DNA of 64,000 bases from Novosphingobium huizhouense (GTDB lineage: Bacteria; Pseudomonadota; Alphaproteobacteria; Sphingomonadales; Sphingomonadaceae). The position numbers and the translations under genes are program-made. The DNA lies in assembly GCF_020179475.1 (NCBI RefSeq), contig NZ_JAILXZ010000004.1:124001-188000 (forward strand), given 5' to 3'. The notes under the pieces were generated by a model. That model searched no databases and had not been told where the DNA came from. It saw nothing but the letters and a program-made list of their open reading frames with translations. The first letter of the stretch is position 1. Each line of letters starts with the position of its first letter. This document shows, in pieces, positions 1 to 9,889 of this stretch.

Positions 1-459
1 GATGTAGTTGAGGAATCCGGTCAGCAGCGGGAAGCTGAACACGAACATCAGCGCCCAGGCCGCGCCATGGCCGCCCCGGGGATTGAGCATGCGGATCGTG
101 GCGAGGCCGCCGCCGGCGAATAGCCCGGTCGCCAGCACCGTGCTCCACCAGCCGGCGGCCAGGATGCCGAACTGCGCGCCGAGCACCTTCATCAGCACGC
201 CGCCGCCGATGTTGAGCGTGAACACCCACTTCCAGCTGAAGTATTTCTCGAGCGGGCTGTCAGGCCCGGCCGCCTCGATCGCGGCGGCGCCCATGTGGCC
301 GGGCACGTCGATCAGCGGCGGCACCTCGACCAGCGCGAAGGGCAGGCAGATCGCCAGCACCAGCAGCACGATGCCCGGGCCGCTCAGCCACGGCAGCGTG
401 CCGGCGCGGTCCCACAGGGCGCGGATCAGCGACGAGAAGGATGTATCGCGGACTTGCAT
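1..459 (-). CDS. polytopic membrane protein, N-terminal part (cut by window edge)
   Basis: This is the first 153 codons of a membrane protein that runs off the left edge. The ATG at 459-457 is followed by a short basic-to-polar N-terminus and a clear first membrane segment at about residues 27-46. A conserved-looking DVPGH motif follows at about 51-55, then a soluble stretch with two tryptophans, and further hydrophobic segments at about 95-120 and 135-153. A TTG lies one codon upstream. The gene diverges from mutS, leaving about 100 bp for both promoters. I do not recognise the family; the layout resembles sphingomonad integral membrane proteins of unknown function. Confidence 0.6.
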   Translation of the reverse strand, partial: MQVRDTSFSSLIRALWDRAGTLPWLSGPGIVLLVLAICLPFALVEVPPLIDVPGHMGAAAIEAAGPDSPLEKYFSWKWVFTLNIGGGVLMKVLGAQFGILAAGWWSTVLATGLFAGGGLATIRMLNPRGGHGAAWALMFVFSFPLLTGFLNYI

Positions 460-557
460 CAACGCCTGCGCGGGCCTCTGTGCGCTAGGCCGGAACTTGT
501 CGATATCCGGCACCGGTGGTTTGAGAAAGCGGCGCGTCTGGTCTAGCCACCAGCGTC

Positions 558-3155
558 GTGAGCCCTCATGCCCCAACTCCGATGATGGCGCAATATCTTG
601 CGCTCAAAGAGCAGGCCGGAGATTGCCTGCTGTTCTACCGGATGGGCGACTTCTTCGAGCTGTTCTTCGACGATGCGCGCACCGCCGCGCAAGTGCTCGA
701 CATCGCGCTCACCAGCCGCGGCGAACATGGCGGCGCGCCGATCCCGATGTGCGGCGTGCCGGTCCATTCGGCCGAGGGCTACCTTGCCCGGCTGATCAAG
801 GCCGGCTGCCGCGTCGCCATCGCCGAGCAGGTCGAAAGCCCCGAGGAGGCGAAGAAACGCGGCGGCTCGAAGGCGCTGGTCGCGCGCGACATCGTCCGCT
901 TCGTCACCGCCGGCACGCTGACCGAGGAAGCGCTGCTCGAGCCGCGCCGCGCTAATGTGCTCGCGGCGGTCTGCCCGCTGCGCGAGCGCATCGGCATCGC
1001 CGCCTGCGACATCTCGACCGGGCGCATGGAGCTGGAGGAGTGCGGCCCCGAAGGCCTCGGCGCCGCCCTCGCCCGGCTCGGTGCGAGCGAGGTGGTCGCG
1101 CCCGAGGACTGGGGCGATGCGCCGCTCGAAGTGGTGCCGCGCCCGGCGCGCAGCTTCGATTCCGGGCGAGGCGAGGCGCGGCTGAAAGACCTGCACGGCG
1201 TCGCCACGCTCGACGGCTTCGGCCGGTTCGAGCGCGCGATGCTCGCCGCCGCCTGCGGGCTCGTCGACTATCTCGAGCACGCCGGGCGCGGCAGGCTGCC
1301 GCTGCTGCTGCCGCCGGTGGTGCGCGAGGCGGGCGGCCACATGGCAATGGACGAGGCGACCCGCGCCAGTCTCGAGATCCTCTCGAGCAGCAGCGGCGGC
1401 GGACGGCGCGGCAGCCTGGTCGAGGCGGTGGACCGCTGCGTCACCGGAGCAGGCGCGCGGCTGCTGGCCGAGGACCTCTCGGCGCCGCTGACCGATGCCC
1501 AGGCGATCCGCCAGCGGCTCGAGCTGGTCAGCTGGCTGCACGACGATCCGCTGCTGCGCGGCGATGTCCGCGCGATCCTGCGCGCCGCGCCCGACCTCGG
1601 CCGCGCGCTCGGCCGTCTGGTCGCGGGGCGCGGTTCCCCGCGCGACCTCGGCCAGCTGCGCGACGGCCTGTCCGAGGCGCGGCGGCTGCGCGAACTGCTG
1701 CTGGCGCGCGGCGACCGGCCTGCGCTCGCCGAGGCGCTGGTCCCCGCGCTCGGCGGCCACGGCGCGCTCGTCGACCTCCTCGCCCGCGCGCTCGTGCCCG
1801 CGCCGCCGACCGAGCGCGCGCAGGGCGGCTTCATCGCCGAGGGCTACGACGCCGCGCTTGACGAACTGCGCCGCGTCGCGGGCAATTCACGCCGCGCGAT
1901 CGCCGCGCTGGAAGCGAAGTATCGCGACGAGACCGGCGTGGCGGCGCTCAAGATCCGCCACAACGGCGTGCTCGGCTACTTCATCGAAGTCCCGGCGCGC
2001 CACGCTGACCGGCTGATGCAGCCCGATTCGGGCTTTACCCATCGCCAGACGATGGCGGGCGCGGTGCGCTTCAACGCGCTCGCACTGCACGAGGAGGCGA
2101 GCCGCATCGCCGAATCGGGCGGCCACGCGCTCGCCGCGGAAGAAGCGCATTTCGAGGACCTGGTCGCGCAGGCCGTCGCCCGGCGTGAAGCCATCGCCGC
2201 GACCGCCGCCGCGCTCGCCCGGCTCGATGTCGCAGCCGGGCAGGCCGAGCGTGCGGCCGAAGGCGGCTGGAGCCTGCCGCGCGTGGTCGAGGAGCCCTGC
2301 CTCGAAGTGATCGGCGGGCGGCATCCGGTGGTGGAAGCCGCGCTGGCAGCCAAGGGCGAGCGTTTCGTCGCCAACGACTGCGCGCTTTCGCAAGCCGACC
2401 GGCTGTGGCTGATCGGCGGGCCCAACATGGGCGGCAAGTCCACCTTCCTGCGCCAAAACGCGCTGATCGTGCTGCTGGCGCAGGCGGGCGGCTTCGTGCC
2501 GGCGGAACGCGCGACGGTCGGCCTCGTCGACCGCCTGTTCAGCCGCGTCGGCGCGGCGGACAACCTCGCCCGCGGCCGTTCGACCTTCATGGTCGAGATG
2601 GTCGAGACCGCGGCGATCCTGGCGCGGGCCACGACACGCAGCTTCGTCATCCTCGACGAAGTGGGCCGTGGCACCTCGACCTATGACGGCCTCGCGCTCG
2701 CTTGGGCGGTGGCCGAGGCGGTGCACGAGGTGAACCGCAGCCGCTGCCTGTTCGCCACGCACTATCACGAACTGGCGCGGCTCGCCGAAACCTGCCCGGC
2801 GCTGTCGCTCCACCACGTTCGCGCGCGCGAATGGAAGGGCGATCTCGTGCTGCTCCACGAACTCGCCGAAGGGCCTGCCGACAAAAGCTACGGCCTAGCC
2901 GTCGCGCGGCTGGCCGGCGTCCCCGCCCCCGTGGTCAAGCGCGCCAAGGCGGTGCTCGACAAGCTGGAGAAAGGGCGCGCCGCTACCGGCGGGCTGGCGG
3001 CAGGGCTGGGCGAACTGCCCCTGTTCGCCGCCGCGATCGAGGCCGCCGAGGAAAAGGTCGACGCCCTGCGCGCAAGGCTCGAGGCGGTCGACATCGATTC
3101 GCTCAGCCCCCGCGCCGCGCTCGACCTGCTCTACGACCTCAAGCGCGAGCTCTGA
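558..3155 (+). CDS. mutS: DNA mismatch repair ATPase MutS
   Basis: MutS binds mismatches and small loops as a dimer and, with ATP, recruits MutL. The protein has 865 residues, close to the family norm. The mismatch-reading Phe-X-Glu motif is in GDFFELF (F32, E34). The Walker A sequence GGPNMGGKST lies near residue 620, Walker B with FVILDEVGRGTST near 695-707, and the switch motif FATHYHEL follows. The start is a GTG at 558; the next in-frame ATGs at 582 and 585 would give a version eight or nine residues shorter, still before the conserved TPMMAQY region. The gene stands first in a rightward pair with the membrane protein at 3159. Confidence 0.97.
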   Translation: MSPHAPTPMMAQYLALKEQAGDCLLFYRMGDFFELFFDDARTAAQVLDIALTSRGEHGGAPIPMCGVPVHSAEGYLARLIKAGCRVAIAEQVESPEEAKKRGGSKALVARDIVRFVTAGTLTEEALLEPRRANVLAAVCPLRERIGIAACDISTGRMELEECGPEGLGAALARLGASEVVAPEDWGDAPLEVVPRPARSFDSGRGEARLKDLHGVATLDGFGRFERAMLAAACGLVDYLEHAGRGRLPLLLPPVVREAGGHMAMDEATRASLEILSSSSGGGRRGSLVEAVDRCVTGAGARLLAEDLSAPLTDAQAIRQRLELVSWLHDDPLLRGDVRAILRAAPDLGRALGRLVAGRGSPRDLGQLRDGLSEARRLRELLLARGDRPALAEALVPALGGHGALVDLLARALVPAPPTERAQGGFIAEGYDAALDELRRVAGNSRRAIAALEAKYRDETGVAALKIRHNGVLGYFIEVPARHADRLMQPDSGFTHRQTMAGAVRFNALALHEEASRIAESGGHALAAEEAHFEDLVAQAVARREAIAATAAALARLDVAAGQAERAAEGGWSLPRVVEEPCLEVIGGRHPVVEAALAAKGERFVANDCALSQADRLWLIGGPNMGGKSTFLRQNALIVLLAQAGGFVPAERATVGLVDRLFSRVGAADNLARGRSTFMVEMVETAAILARATTRSFVILDEVGRGTSTYDGLALAWAVAEAVHEVNRSRCLFATHYHELARLAETCPALSLHHVRAREWKGDLVLLHELAEGPADKSYGLAVARLAGVPAPVVKRAKAVLDKLEKGRAATGGLAAGLGELPLFAAAIEAAEEKVDALRARLEAVDIDSLSPRAALDLLYDLKREL

Positions 3156-3158
3156 GCG

Positions 3159-4136
3159 GTGCGGCTGTGGCGCTTCCTCATCGTCGCGCTGCTTGCGCTT
3201 GCCGCCGCACCGGCCGCCGCCGCGCCACCGCCTGCCACCAACGGCGTGCTGGTCGACCAGGAGCTCTACCGCGCGGTTACCGAGCGGGTGCGCAAGGGTG
3301 AGAACTTCTACCCCGCGACGATCGCCGAGCAGCGCGCGCGCAGCTATCCGGCCAAGCCCGCGCTCGCCGTGCGGCCGCCCACGCTCGCCTATGCGCTGGC
3401 GCTGCTGCCTTCGACGCAGGCGCGCACCGGGGCGCTGATCCTGCTGCTGTTCGCGGCCCTGATCGCTGTGCGCCGCACGCTGTCCGACCAGCCCGCCCCC
3501 TTGGCGCTCGCCACCATCGCGTTGACCCTGACCGGACTGTTCGGCGCGTTCTTCCCGGGCGCTGCCTATCTTCACGAGCAATGGAGCGTTCTGCTCCTGC
3601 TGCTGGCGCTCTGCGCCGCGCGACGCCCGGCGCTGATGGTCGGCCTTGCCTTCCTCGCGGTGCTGGTGCGCGAGACCGCGCTCGCCTGGCTCGCGGCGAT
3701 GGTGCTCGTCGCGCTGTGGCGGCGTGACTGGAAGCTGGCGGGGCTGGCGACCGGCGCGATCGCGGCAGCGGGCGCGCTCTGGCTGGTCCATGCCCACTTC
3801 GCCGCTGCGCAGGTCACCGCCGCCGACGTCGCCTCGCCCGGCTGGGTGCGCTTCCAGGGGCTGACGCTGGTGATCGACGCGCTGCGCCGCAATCTTGCGC
3901 TCTATCCGCTGCCCGGCTGGCTCTTGCTCGGCGTGGCCGCCGCCTCGCTGCTCGCCATGCTGCGCTGGGGCGAAACGCGCGTGCGCATTGCCGCCGTCGG
4001 CAGCATCGGCTTCATCGCCGCACTGACCGTCCTCGGCCGCGAGGACAACGGCTACTGGGGCTTCATGGTCGCCCCGTTCGTGCTGTGGGGCGTGCCGCTG
4101 CTGGCCGCGCGCGCCCTCGCGCGGGTCAGACGCTGA
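3159..4136 (+). CDS. polytopic membrane protein of unknown function
   Basis: A 325-residue protein begins with GTG only three bases after the mutS stop, so the two are probably cotranscribed. Residues 5-22 form a hydrophobic leader ending in alanines, which could be a signal peptide or a first membrane helix. A soluble loop of about 65 residues follows (residues 23-90), then eight or so membrane segments up to the C-terminus. A loop after the first helix followed by many helices recalls GT-C type glycosyltransferases or mannosyltransferase-like proteins, but I see no diagnostic motif. Its 3' end overlaps the convergent nucleoside transporter gene by 11 bp. Confidence 0.75.
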   Translation: MRLWRFLIVALLALAAAPAAAAPPPATNGVLVDQELYRAVTERVRKGENFYPATIAEQRARSYPAKPALAVRPPTLAYALALLPSTQARTGALILLLFAALIAVRRTLSDQPAPLALATIALTLTGLFGAFFPGAAYLHEQWSVLLLLLALCAARRPALMVGLAFLAVLVRETALAWLAAMVLVALWRRDWKLAGLATGAIAAAGALWLVHAHFAAAQVTAADVASPGWVRFQGLTLVIDALRRNLALYPLPGWLLLGVAAASLLAMLRWGETRVRIAAVGSIGFIAALTVLGREDNGYWGFMVAPFVLWGVPLLAARALARVRR

Positions 4137-5382
4137 GGAACAGCCCCGCGAGCGCGGCGCTCATCAGGTTGGACAGCGCGCCGGCGACCAGCGCGCGCAG
4201 GCCGAGGCGCGCAATCACCGGGCGCTGGTTGGGGGCAAGGCCGCCGGTCACCGCCATCTGGATCGCGATCGAACTGAAGTTGGCAAAGCCGCACAGCGCG
4301 AAGGTGACGATGGCGACGGTGTGCGGCGACAGCCCTTGCGCATTGCCGAGGTCGATGAAGGCGACGAATTCGTTGAGCACGAGCTTGCTGCCGAACAGCC
4401 CGCCGGCCTGCATCGCCTGCGACCAGTCGGGCGCGCCGAGCAGGAGGAACACCGGCGCGAAGACGTAGCCTAGCACCTGCTGGAACGAGAGTTCCGGATG
4501 GCCGAACCAGCCGCCGATCCAGCCGAACAGCCCGTTGGCGAGCGCGACCAGCGCGACGAAGGCGAGCACCATCGCGCCGACCGCCACGGCGAGCTTGACG
4601 CCGGTCTGCGCGCCCTGGCTCGCGGCCATGATGATGTTGGCGGGGCGCTCCTCCTCGGGCTCGACCGCATCGGGCAGCGGGTGCGGATCGGGCAGCGCGC
4701 CCTCGCCGATTCCGACAGGGGCGGGCGGCTCGTCGGGCATCACGATCTTGGCCATCAGCACGCCCCCCGGCGCGGACATGAAGGCCGCCGCGACGAGGTA
4801 GTCGATGCGGATGCCCATCGCGGCATAGGCGGCAAGGATCGTTCCGGCGACGCCCGCCATGCCCACCGTCATCACGCAGAACAGCTGCGACGGGGCGAGG
4901 CCTGCGAGATAGGGCCGGATCACCAGCGGCGCTTCGCTTTGCCCGACGAAGATGTTCGAGGCCGCGCACAGCGCCTCGACCTTGCTGATGCCCGTCACCT
5001 TCTCGAGCGCGCCGCCGATCCAGCGGATCACCAGCTGCATCACGCCGACGTAATAGAGGATCGAGATCAGTGCCGCGAAGAACACGATCGTCGGCAGCGC
5101 CGAGATGGCGAAGCTGTGGCCGCCGATCTCGGGCGCGGCGAGCGGGCCGAACAGGAACTGCACCCCGGCGCGGGCGAAGCCGAGCAGGCTTTCGACGCCG
5201 TGCGCCGCGCCCTGCAGCGCCGCATTGCCCGGGGGGAAGTAGAGCACCAGCGCGGCGAGCCCTGCCTGCAGCGCGAAGGCGGGCGCCACCACCCGCAGCC
5301 GGATCGCGCGGCGGTTGGAGGAAAGCAGCACGGCGAGACACAGGATGAGAGCCATCCCGGCGAGGCTGAGGATCACGCGCAT
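4126..5382 (-). CDS. nupC: NupC-type concentrative nucleoside transporter
   Basis: The 418-residue protein belongs to the CNT family, which imports nucleosides with H+ or Na+ across the inner membrane. It has the N-terminal pair of helices, the central block with GGALEKVTGISKVEAL and SNIFVGQSEAPL (family nucleoside and cation-binding region), and the C-terminal block with LNEFVAFIDL and FALCGFANFSSIAIQ. A less hydrophobic linker at about 215-235 separates the halves. Length fits the family (about 400). It is read convergently to the membrane protein at 3159 and divergently from the queuosine-precursor transporter. The subtype specificity cannot be read from sequence alone. Confidence 0.92.
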   Translation of the reverse strand: MRVILSLAGMALILCLAVLLSSNRRAIRLRVVAPAFALQAGLAALVLYFPPGNAALQGAAHGVESLLGFARAGVQFLFGPLAAPEIGGHSFAISALPTIVFFAALISILYYVGVMQLVIRWIGGALEKVTGISKVEALCAASNIFVGQSEAPLVIRPYLAGLAPSQLFCVMTVGMAGVAGTILAAYAAMGIRIDYLVAAAFMSAPGGVLMAKIVMPDEPPAPVGIGEGALPDPHPLPDAVEPEEERPANIIMAASQGAQTGVKLAVAVGAMVLAFVALVALANGLFGWIGGWFGHPELSFQQVLGYVFAPVFLLLGAPDWSQAMQAGGLFGSKLVLNEFVAFIDLGNAQGLSPHTVAIVTFALCGFANFSSIAIQMAVTGGLAPNQRPVIARLGLRALVAGALSNLMSAALAGLFLSV

Positions 5383-5478
5383 CGGCGGGTCGGTCGCTCC
5401 AGTGGCAAGGGAAAAACTGGTTTCAAGGGGTCCTAAACGGGATTTGGCAGAGGGTCAAAACATGGGTATCGGGCGGCG

Positions 5479-6171
5479 ATGAAGGACACTGTTTCGACCT
5501 CTGCCGCCCCGACCGGCGTACCCCGCTCGCTGTTCGCCTTCGCGCTGCTCTATGGCGGCCTCGTCGTGCTGGCGGGCGTGCTCGGCACCAAGATCGCCTC
5601 GCTCGGCCACTGGCCGGTGGTCGGCGATCTCGCGGTCGAATCGGGGATTTTCGCGTTCCTGCTGCTGGTCGTGCTGGCGAGCGCGGTTGCCGAACTGTTC
5701 GGGCAGGATGTCGCCAACCGCCTCGTGCGCTTCGGCTTCGTGCCGCTGATCCTGTCGATGTGCCTGCTGACCTTCGTCATCCGCGTCGTGCCGCCCGCGC
5801 CCTTCTGGAGCGACCAGGACGCCTTCGCCCGGCTGCTCGGCCAGGGCGCACGTATGCAGTTCGCCGGGCTCATCTCCTACGGCACCTCGCAGACGCTCAA
5901 CGTCTATGTGTTCTCGAAGCTCGCCGGCGGGCAGGGCAACCTGCTGATGGTGCGCGCCTGGATCGCCAGCATGCTCAGCCAGATCGTCGACACGCTGATC
6001 TTCATCACCATCTCGTTCTGGGGCGTGGCCGACGCCTCGGGCCAGCCCCTGCCGTTGGGCGCGATGATGGAAGGCCAGATCATCGCCAAGCTGACGCTGT
6101 CGACGATCATGGTCCCGCCGCTGATCTGGGCTTTCGTGCGGCTCGGCCGCCGGCTCGACCGTACAAACTGA
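5479..6171 (+). CDS. yhhQ: queuosine precursor transporter (YhhQ/QPTR family)
   Basis: A 230-residue inner-membrane protein with six hydrophobic segments belongs to the DUF165/YhhQ family, which imports queuine precursors (preQ0/preQ1) for tRNA modification. The typical family blocks are visible: NxxGxK-like GVLGTKIASL in the first helix, the long second helix with AELFGQ, and the C-terminal SMLSQIVDTLIFITISFWG with its conserved Q and D. The N-terminal 15 residues are polar. The start ATG lies in an AT-richer leader. I looked for a preQ1 riboswitch in the 96 bp upstream and did not find a convincing one. Confidence 0.9.
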   Translation: MKDTVSTSAAPTGVPRSLFAFALLYGGLVVLAGVLGTKIASLGHWPVVGDLAVESGIFAFLLLVVLASAVAELFGQDVANRLVRFGFVPLILSMCLLTFVIRVVPPAPFWSDQDAFARLLGQGARMQFAGLISYGTSQTLNVYVFSKLAGGQGNLLMVRAWIASMLSQIVDTLIFITISFWGVADASGQPLPLGAMMEGQIIAKLTLSTIMVPPLIWAFVRLGRRLDRTN

Positions 6172-6227
6172 TTGCGTGACGATTCCGCTTTGATTCCGCG
6201 GTCAGGCGCGCCATTGCGCGCTCCATC

Positions 6228-7148
6228 ATGGCCACGAACATCGACCAGACCAACGCCTACCGCCAGTCCATGCTCGACAAGGCGGAAACGCTCATCGAGG
6301 CGCTGCCCTACCTGCAGCGCTATGCCGGACGCACGTTCGTGGTGAAGTACGGCGGTCACGCGATGGGCGATCCCGAGCTTGCCGAGGACTTCGCGCAGGA
6401 CATCGTCCTGCTCAAGGCCTGCGGCATCAACCCGGTGGTGGTCCACGGCGGCGGGCCGCAGATCGGGCGGATGCTCAAGGCGCTCGGCATCGAATCGCAG
6501 TTCGTCGACGGCCTGCGCGTCACCGACAAGCAGACCGCCGAAGTCGCCGAGATGGTCCTGGCCGGCGCGATCAACAAGGAACTGGTCAGCTGGATCAGCC
6601 GCGCCGGGGGCAAGGCGATCGGCATTTCGGGCAAGGACGGCGGCATGGTGATCGCCCGCAAGGTCCAGTCGAAGTCGCCCAAGGCGATCGAAGAGGACGG
6701 CGAACCGCTGGTCGTCGACTTGGGCTTCGTGGGCGAGCCGGACCGGATCGACACCACGGTGATCGACACCGTCTGCGCCGCCGGCATGATCCCGGTGATC
6801 GCGCCGATCGGCGTGGGCGAGGACGGCGAGACCTACAACATCAACGCCGACACCATGGCCGGCGCGATCGCCGCCGCCCTGGGCGCCTCGCGGCTGTTCC
6901 TGCTGACCGACGTCCCCGGGGTGCTCGACAAGGACAGGAACCTGCTCACCGACCTCAGCCCGGCCGACATCGCCGCGCTGGCCGAGGACGGCACGATCCA
7001 GGGCGGGATGATCCCCAAGCTGGAAACCTGCGTCCACGCGGTCGAGGCGGGATGCGAGGCGGCGGTCGTGCTCGACGGGCGCGTGCCGCATGCGATGCTG
7101 CTCGAAATCTTCACCTCGCGCGGCGCGGGTACGCTGATCCGCGCCTGA
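6228..7148 (+). CDS. argB: acetylglutamate kinase ArgB
   Basis: ArgB phosphorylates N-acetyl-L-glutamate with ATP, the second step of arginine synthesis in the cytoplasm. The 306-residue protein shows the amino-acid kinase fold: [10 protein letters not shown] near residue 38 with the catalytic lysine, [11 protein letters not shown] near 70 with the glycine-rich loop, the NAG-binding segment around VDGLRVTD, and the C-terminal [10 protein letters not shown] with the second catalytic lysine. The longer N-terminus is typical of alphaproteobacterial, arginine-regulated forms. The stop TGA overlaps an ATG (TGATG at 7146-7150) in the frame of the following lipoprotein gene, which suggests cotranscription. 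Confidence 0.97.
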   Translation: MATNIDQTNAYRQSMLDKAETLIEALPYLQRYAGRTFVVKYGGHAMGDPELAEDFAQDIVLLKACGINPVVVHGGGPQIGRMLKALGIESQFVDGLRVTDKQTAEVAEMVLAGAINKELVSWISRAGGKAIGISGKDGGMVIARKVQSKSPKAIEEDGEPLVVDLGFVGEPDRIDTTVIDTVCAAGMIPVIAPIGVGEDGETYNINADTMAGAIAAALGASRLFLLTDVPGVLDKDRNLLTDLSPADIAALAEDGTIQGGMIPKLETCVHAVEAGCEAAVVLDGRVPHAMLLEIFTSRGAGTLIRA

Positions 7149-7201
7149 TGTCCGCGGCGACGCGCGCGGGAACCAAACGCGGCGCTGCTCGTCACCGGCG
7201 C

Positions 7202-7777
7202 ATGATCCGCGCCACCCCGATGCATTTCGTCGCCGCCGTCCTCGCTTCCGCGCTCGCCATCAACCTGTCGGGCTGCGACCGGCCCGCGCCCGAGCCGGCG
7301 GACCACGAGGACGCGCAAGTCGCGGCCAGCATGTCCGCCCCGCCGACGATGCCCGCCGCCCCTGCTCCGGCGGCCGCTCCCGCGCAATCGGCCACGCCCA
7401 CGGCGGAAATCGCCGCGCCCGGCCAGCCTTCCGTCTCGCGCGATCCCGGCGAGGTGCTCGCTGCCTGGGCCAGGGCAGTCGAGACCCGCGACTGGGCGAG
7501 CGCGCGCGCCTACTGGGGCGACCACGGCGCGCGGAGCGGCCTTTCGGACAAGGACTTTGCCGCCAAGTGGTCGAGCCTGCTCGACCCGCGCGTGACGATC
7601 GGCAGGGGCAGCGAGGAGGGCGCGGCGGGCTCGCTCTATTACACTGCCCCGGTGCGCATCATCGACGGCCCGCGCACGGTGCGGGGCGAGATCGTGCTGC
7701 GCCGCGCGAACGACGTCGAGGGCGCAAGCGACGAGCAGTTGCGCTGGCACATCGAGAGCACGACGCTCGCCCCCTGA
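7202..7777 (+). CDS. putative lipoprotein of unknown function
   Basis: The protein of about 191 residues starts with a short basic region, a hydrophobic stretch and the lipobox LSGC, so it should be processed by signal peptidase II and anchored by lipid in the envelope. A proline/alanine-rich linker follows the cysteine, then a globular domain of about 110 residues with a WARAVETRDWASARAYWGD motif. This resembles small helical/NTF2-like periplasmic domains, but I cannot name the family. I chose the ATG at 7202 because it places a normal signal peptide at the N-terminus. The in-frame ATG at 7148 overlapping the argB stop is a real alternative and would add 18 residues. Confidence 0.75.
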   Translation: MIRATPMHFVAAVLASALAINLSGCDRPAPEPADHEDAQVAASMSAPPTMPAAPAPAAAPAQSATPTAEIAAPGQPSVSRDPGEVLAAWARAVETRDWASARAYWGDHGARSGLSDKDFAAKWSSLLDPRVTIGRGSEEGAAGSLYYTAPVRIIDGPRTVRGEIVLRRANDVEGASDEQLRWHIESTTLAP

Positions 7778-7890
7778 AGGCGCCGCCGCTCGCGGCTCAT
7801 CCGTATTTATCCAAAGGGCAGGTGTTTCCCCTGCCCGGCAAAATGCTCTAAGGGCGGCGCATTCACCCTGCGTGGAAGGACGCCTTGCGC

Positions 7891-8184
7891 ATGCTGCTCT
7901 ACACTCTCGTCCAGATGATCGATTATCTGGTCAACATCGTCAGCATGGTGGTGATCGTGCAGTTCGTCCTCGGGCTGCTGATCGCCTTCAACGTCGTCAA
8001 CATGCAGAACAACGCCGTCGCGGCGATCTGGAAGGCGCTCAACGCCATTCTCGAGCCGCTGCTTGCGCCCATTCGCCGGATGATGCCCGACACCGGGCAG
8101 ATCGACTTCTCGCCGATGGTGCTGATCGTCCTGCTCAACCTGCTGTCGATCCTGCTCCGGGGCATCGCCGCGTCCGGCTACTGA
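7891..8184 (+). CDS. YggT family membrane protein
   Basis: A 97-residue protein has two hydrophobic halves joined by the family signature [17 protein letters not shown], ending with a second membrane segment. The YggT family sits in the inner membrane and has been linked to osmotic or divisome functions, without a defined biochemical role. A good ribosome binding site (GGAAGGA at 7874-7880) precedes both a TTG at 7885 and the ATG at 7891; I prefer the ATG. The gene is 16 bp upstream of folD, so the two probably form an operon. Confidence 0.88.
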   Translation: MLLYTLVQMIDYLVNIVSMVVIVQFVLGLLIAFNVVNMQNNAVAAIWKALNAILEPLLAPIRRMMPDTGQIDFSPMVLIVLLNLLSILLRGIAASGY

Positions 8185-8200
8185 TACAGGAATCTTATCC

Positions 8201-9094
8201 ATGACCGCTGCCGTCATCGACGGAAAGGCCTTCGCCGCCACCTTGCGCGCCCGCGTCGGCGAGCTTGCCCGCGCGTTCGAGGAGAAGGCGGGCCGCAAGG
8301 CGGGCCTCGCCGTGGTGCTGGTCGGCGAAGACCCGGCGAGCCAGGTCTACGTCCGCTCGAAGGGCAAGCAGACGCTCGAGGCCGGCATGGCGAGCTTCGA
8401 GCACAAGCTGCCGGCCGATGCCGCCGAGGCCGAACTGCTGGCGCTGGTCGACCGGCTCAATGCCGACCCGGGTGTCGACGGCATCCTCGTCCAGCTGCCG
8501 CTGCCCGCGCACATCGACGAGCAGAAGGTCATCGCCGCGATCGCGCCCGACAAGGACGTCGACGGCTTCCACGTGATCAATGCCGGACGCCTCGCGGTGG
8601 GCCAGCCTGGCTATGTGCCTTGCACCCCGCTCGGCTGCCTGATGCTGCTCAAGGACAGGCTGGGCGACCTGTCGGGCCTCGATGCAGTGGTCATCGGCCG
8701 CTCGAACATCGTCGGCAAGCCGATGGCGCAGCTGCTGCTCGCCGAAAGCTGCACCGTCACCGTGGCCCATAGCCGGACCCGCAATCTCGCCGAGGTCGTG
8801 CGCCGCGCCGACATCGTCGTCGCCGCGGTGGGTCGGCCCGAGATGGTCAAGGCGGACTGGATCAAGCCCGGCGCGACCGTGATCGACGTCGGCATCAACC
8901 GCGTTGCCGCCGCCGAAGAGGGCAAGACCCGTCTGGTGGGCGACGTCGACTATGCCGGCGCGGCCCAGGTGGCCGGGGCGATCACCCCCGTCCCCGGCGG
9001 CGTCGGCCCGATGACCATCGCCGTCCTGCTGCGCAACGCGCTCGTCGCCGCCTACCGCCACGCCGGCCTGGATCTCGCCGCAGACGCGATCTGA
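8201..9094 (+). CDS. folD: bifunctional methylenetetrahydrofolate dehydrogenase/cyclohydrolase FolD
   Basis: FolD interconverts 5,10-methylene-, methenyl- and 10-formyl-tetrahydrofolate in the cytoplasm. The 297-residue protein has the N-terminal substrate domain with [16 protein letters not shown] (catalytic Tyr and Lys), QLPLPAHID and the [12 protein letters not shown] block. The NADP-binding half follows with [17 protein letters not shown], and the protein closes with the PGGVGPMT motif. Length is typical. It follows the yggT gene closely and probably shares its transcript. Confidence 0.97.
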   Translation: MTAAVIDGKAFAATLRARVGELARAFEEKAGRKAGLAVVLVGEDPASQVYVRSKGKQTLEAGMASFEHKLPADAAEAELLALVDRLNADPGVDGILVQLPLPAHIDEQKVIAAIAPDKDVDGFHVINAGRLAVGQPGYVPCTPLGCLMLLKDRLGDLSGLDAVVIGRSNIVGKPMAQLLLAESCTVTVAHSRTRNLAEVVRRADIVVAAVGRPEMVKADWIKPGATVIDVGINRVAAAEEGKTRLVGDVDYAGAAQVAGAITPVPGGVGPMTIAVLLRNALVAAYRHAGLDLAADAI

Positions 9095-9139
9095 GCCTGG
9101 GGGTGGGCAGTGCGTGCCGCTTGAGCTAGGCTTGCGCGC

Positions 9140-9889
9140 ATGAAGCGCCGGATCCCGCTCGCCCTGCTGTCCCTCGGCCTCGCCGCTTCGGCGCAGGCCC
9201 AGCCCGGACCGCGACCGATTCGCCCGCTCGCCAACCCGAGCGCGCTGATAGCGGCGGACATCGCCTTCTCGCGGCTCGCACAGGACAAGGGCAAGACCCG
9301 CGCCTTCGCCGAAACCGCGGACAAGGACGCCGAGATGTTCGCGCCCCGCCGCCTTGCCGTGGCCGAATGGCTCAAGCGCAAGAAAGCGGACGCGCCGCTC
9401 AAGTGGCAGCCGCACGGCGCCTGGGTCAGCTGCGATGGCAGCGCCGGCGTGACGCGGGGCGGCTGGCAATCGACCGGGGCGAGCGGCTGGTACACGACGG
9501 TGTGGCAGCAGCAGAAGAAGGGCGACTACAAGTGGGTGCTCGACCAGGGCGACACGACCGCCAAGCCGGTGGAAGCGCCCGACTTCCTCGAAGGCCGCAT
9601 CGCCGATTGCCCCGCCCGGCCACACCGTCCCGACAGTGAAGACCGCAGGCGCCAGTCGCAACCCGGCGACAAGGACCAGCCGCTGCCGCCGCTCGCTGGC
9701 CCGGTTCCGCAACTTGCCGCGCCTGCAGGTTCGGATGCGAAGGACGGGCGCTCGCGCGACGGTACGCTCGCCTGGCGCTCGATCGTCCTGCCCGACGGCG
9801 CGCGTGATTTCACCGTCTGGCTGTGGAAGGACGGCGCAATGACCGCGGTGATCGAAACCCACGCCGACGCGCCGAAGGCGGCCGGCTGA
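9140..9889 (+). CDS. secreted protein, possibly SnoaL/NTF2-like
   Basis: The 249-residue protein has a signal peptide (MKRRIPLALLSLGLAASAQA, cleavage after about residue 20). The N-terminal half of the mature part, about 35-165, begins with a helix AADIAFSRLAQDKGKTRAFAE and includes the aromatic-rich strand YTTVWQQQKKGDYKWVLDQGD. This pattern is common in DUF4440/SnoaL-like domains of sphingomonads. The C-terminal part is polar and ends in a short aromatic segment. Its function is unknown; a periplasmic location is inferred from the signal peptide. The stop TGA overlaps the ATG of the next gene by one base, so they are translationally linked. Confidence 0.75.
   Translation: MKRRIPLALLSLGLAASAQAQPGPRPIRPLANPSALIAADIAFSRLAQDKGKTRAFAETADKDAEMFAPRRLAVAEWLKRKKADAPLKWQPHGAWVSCDGSAGVTRGGWQSTGASGWYTTVWQQQKKGDYKWVLDQGDTTAKPVEAPDFLEGRIADCPARPHRPDSEDRRRQSQPGDKDQPLPPLAGPVPQLAAPAGSDAKDGRSRDGTLAWRSIVLPDGARDFTVWLWKDGAMTAVIETHADAPKAAG

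Noticed and set aside
5383-5478. Possible preQ1 riboswitch before the queuosine-precursor transporter gene
   Set aside because: The leader is short and I could not fit the conserved hairpin and A-rich tail of known preQ1 classes.
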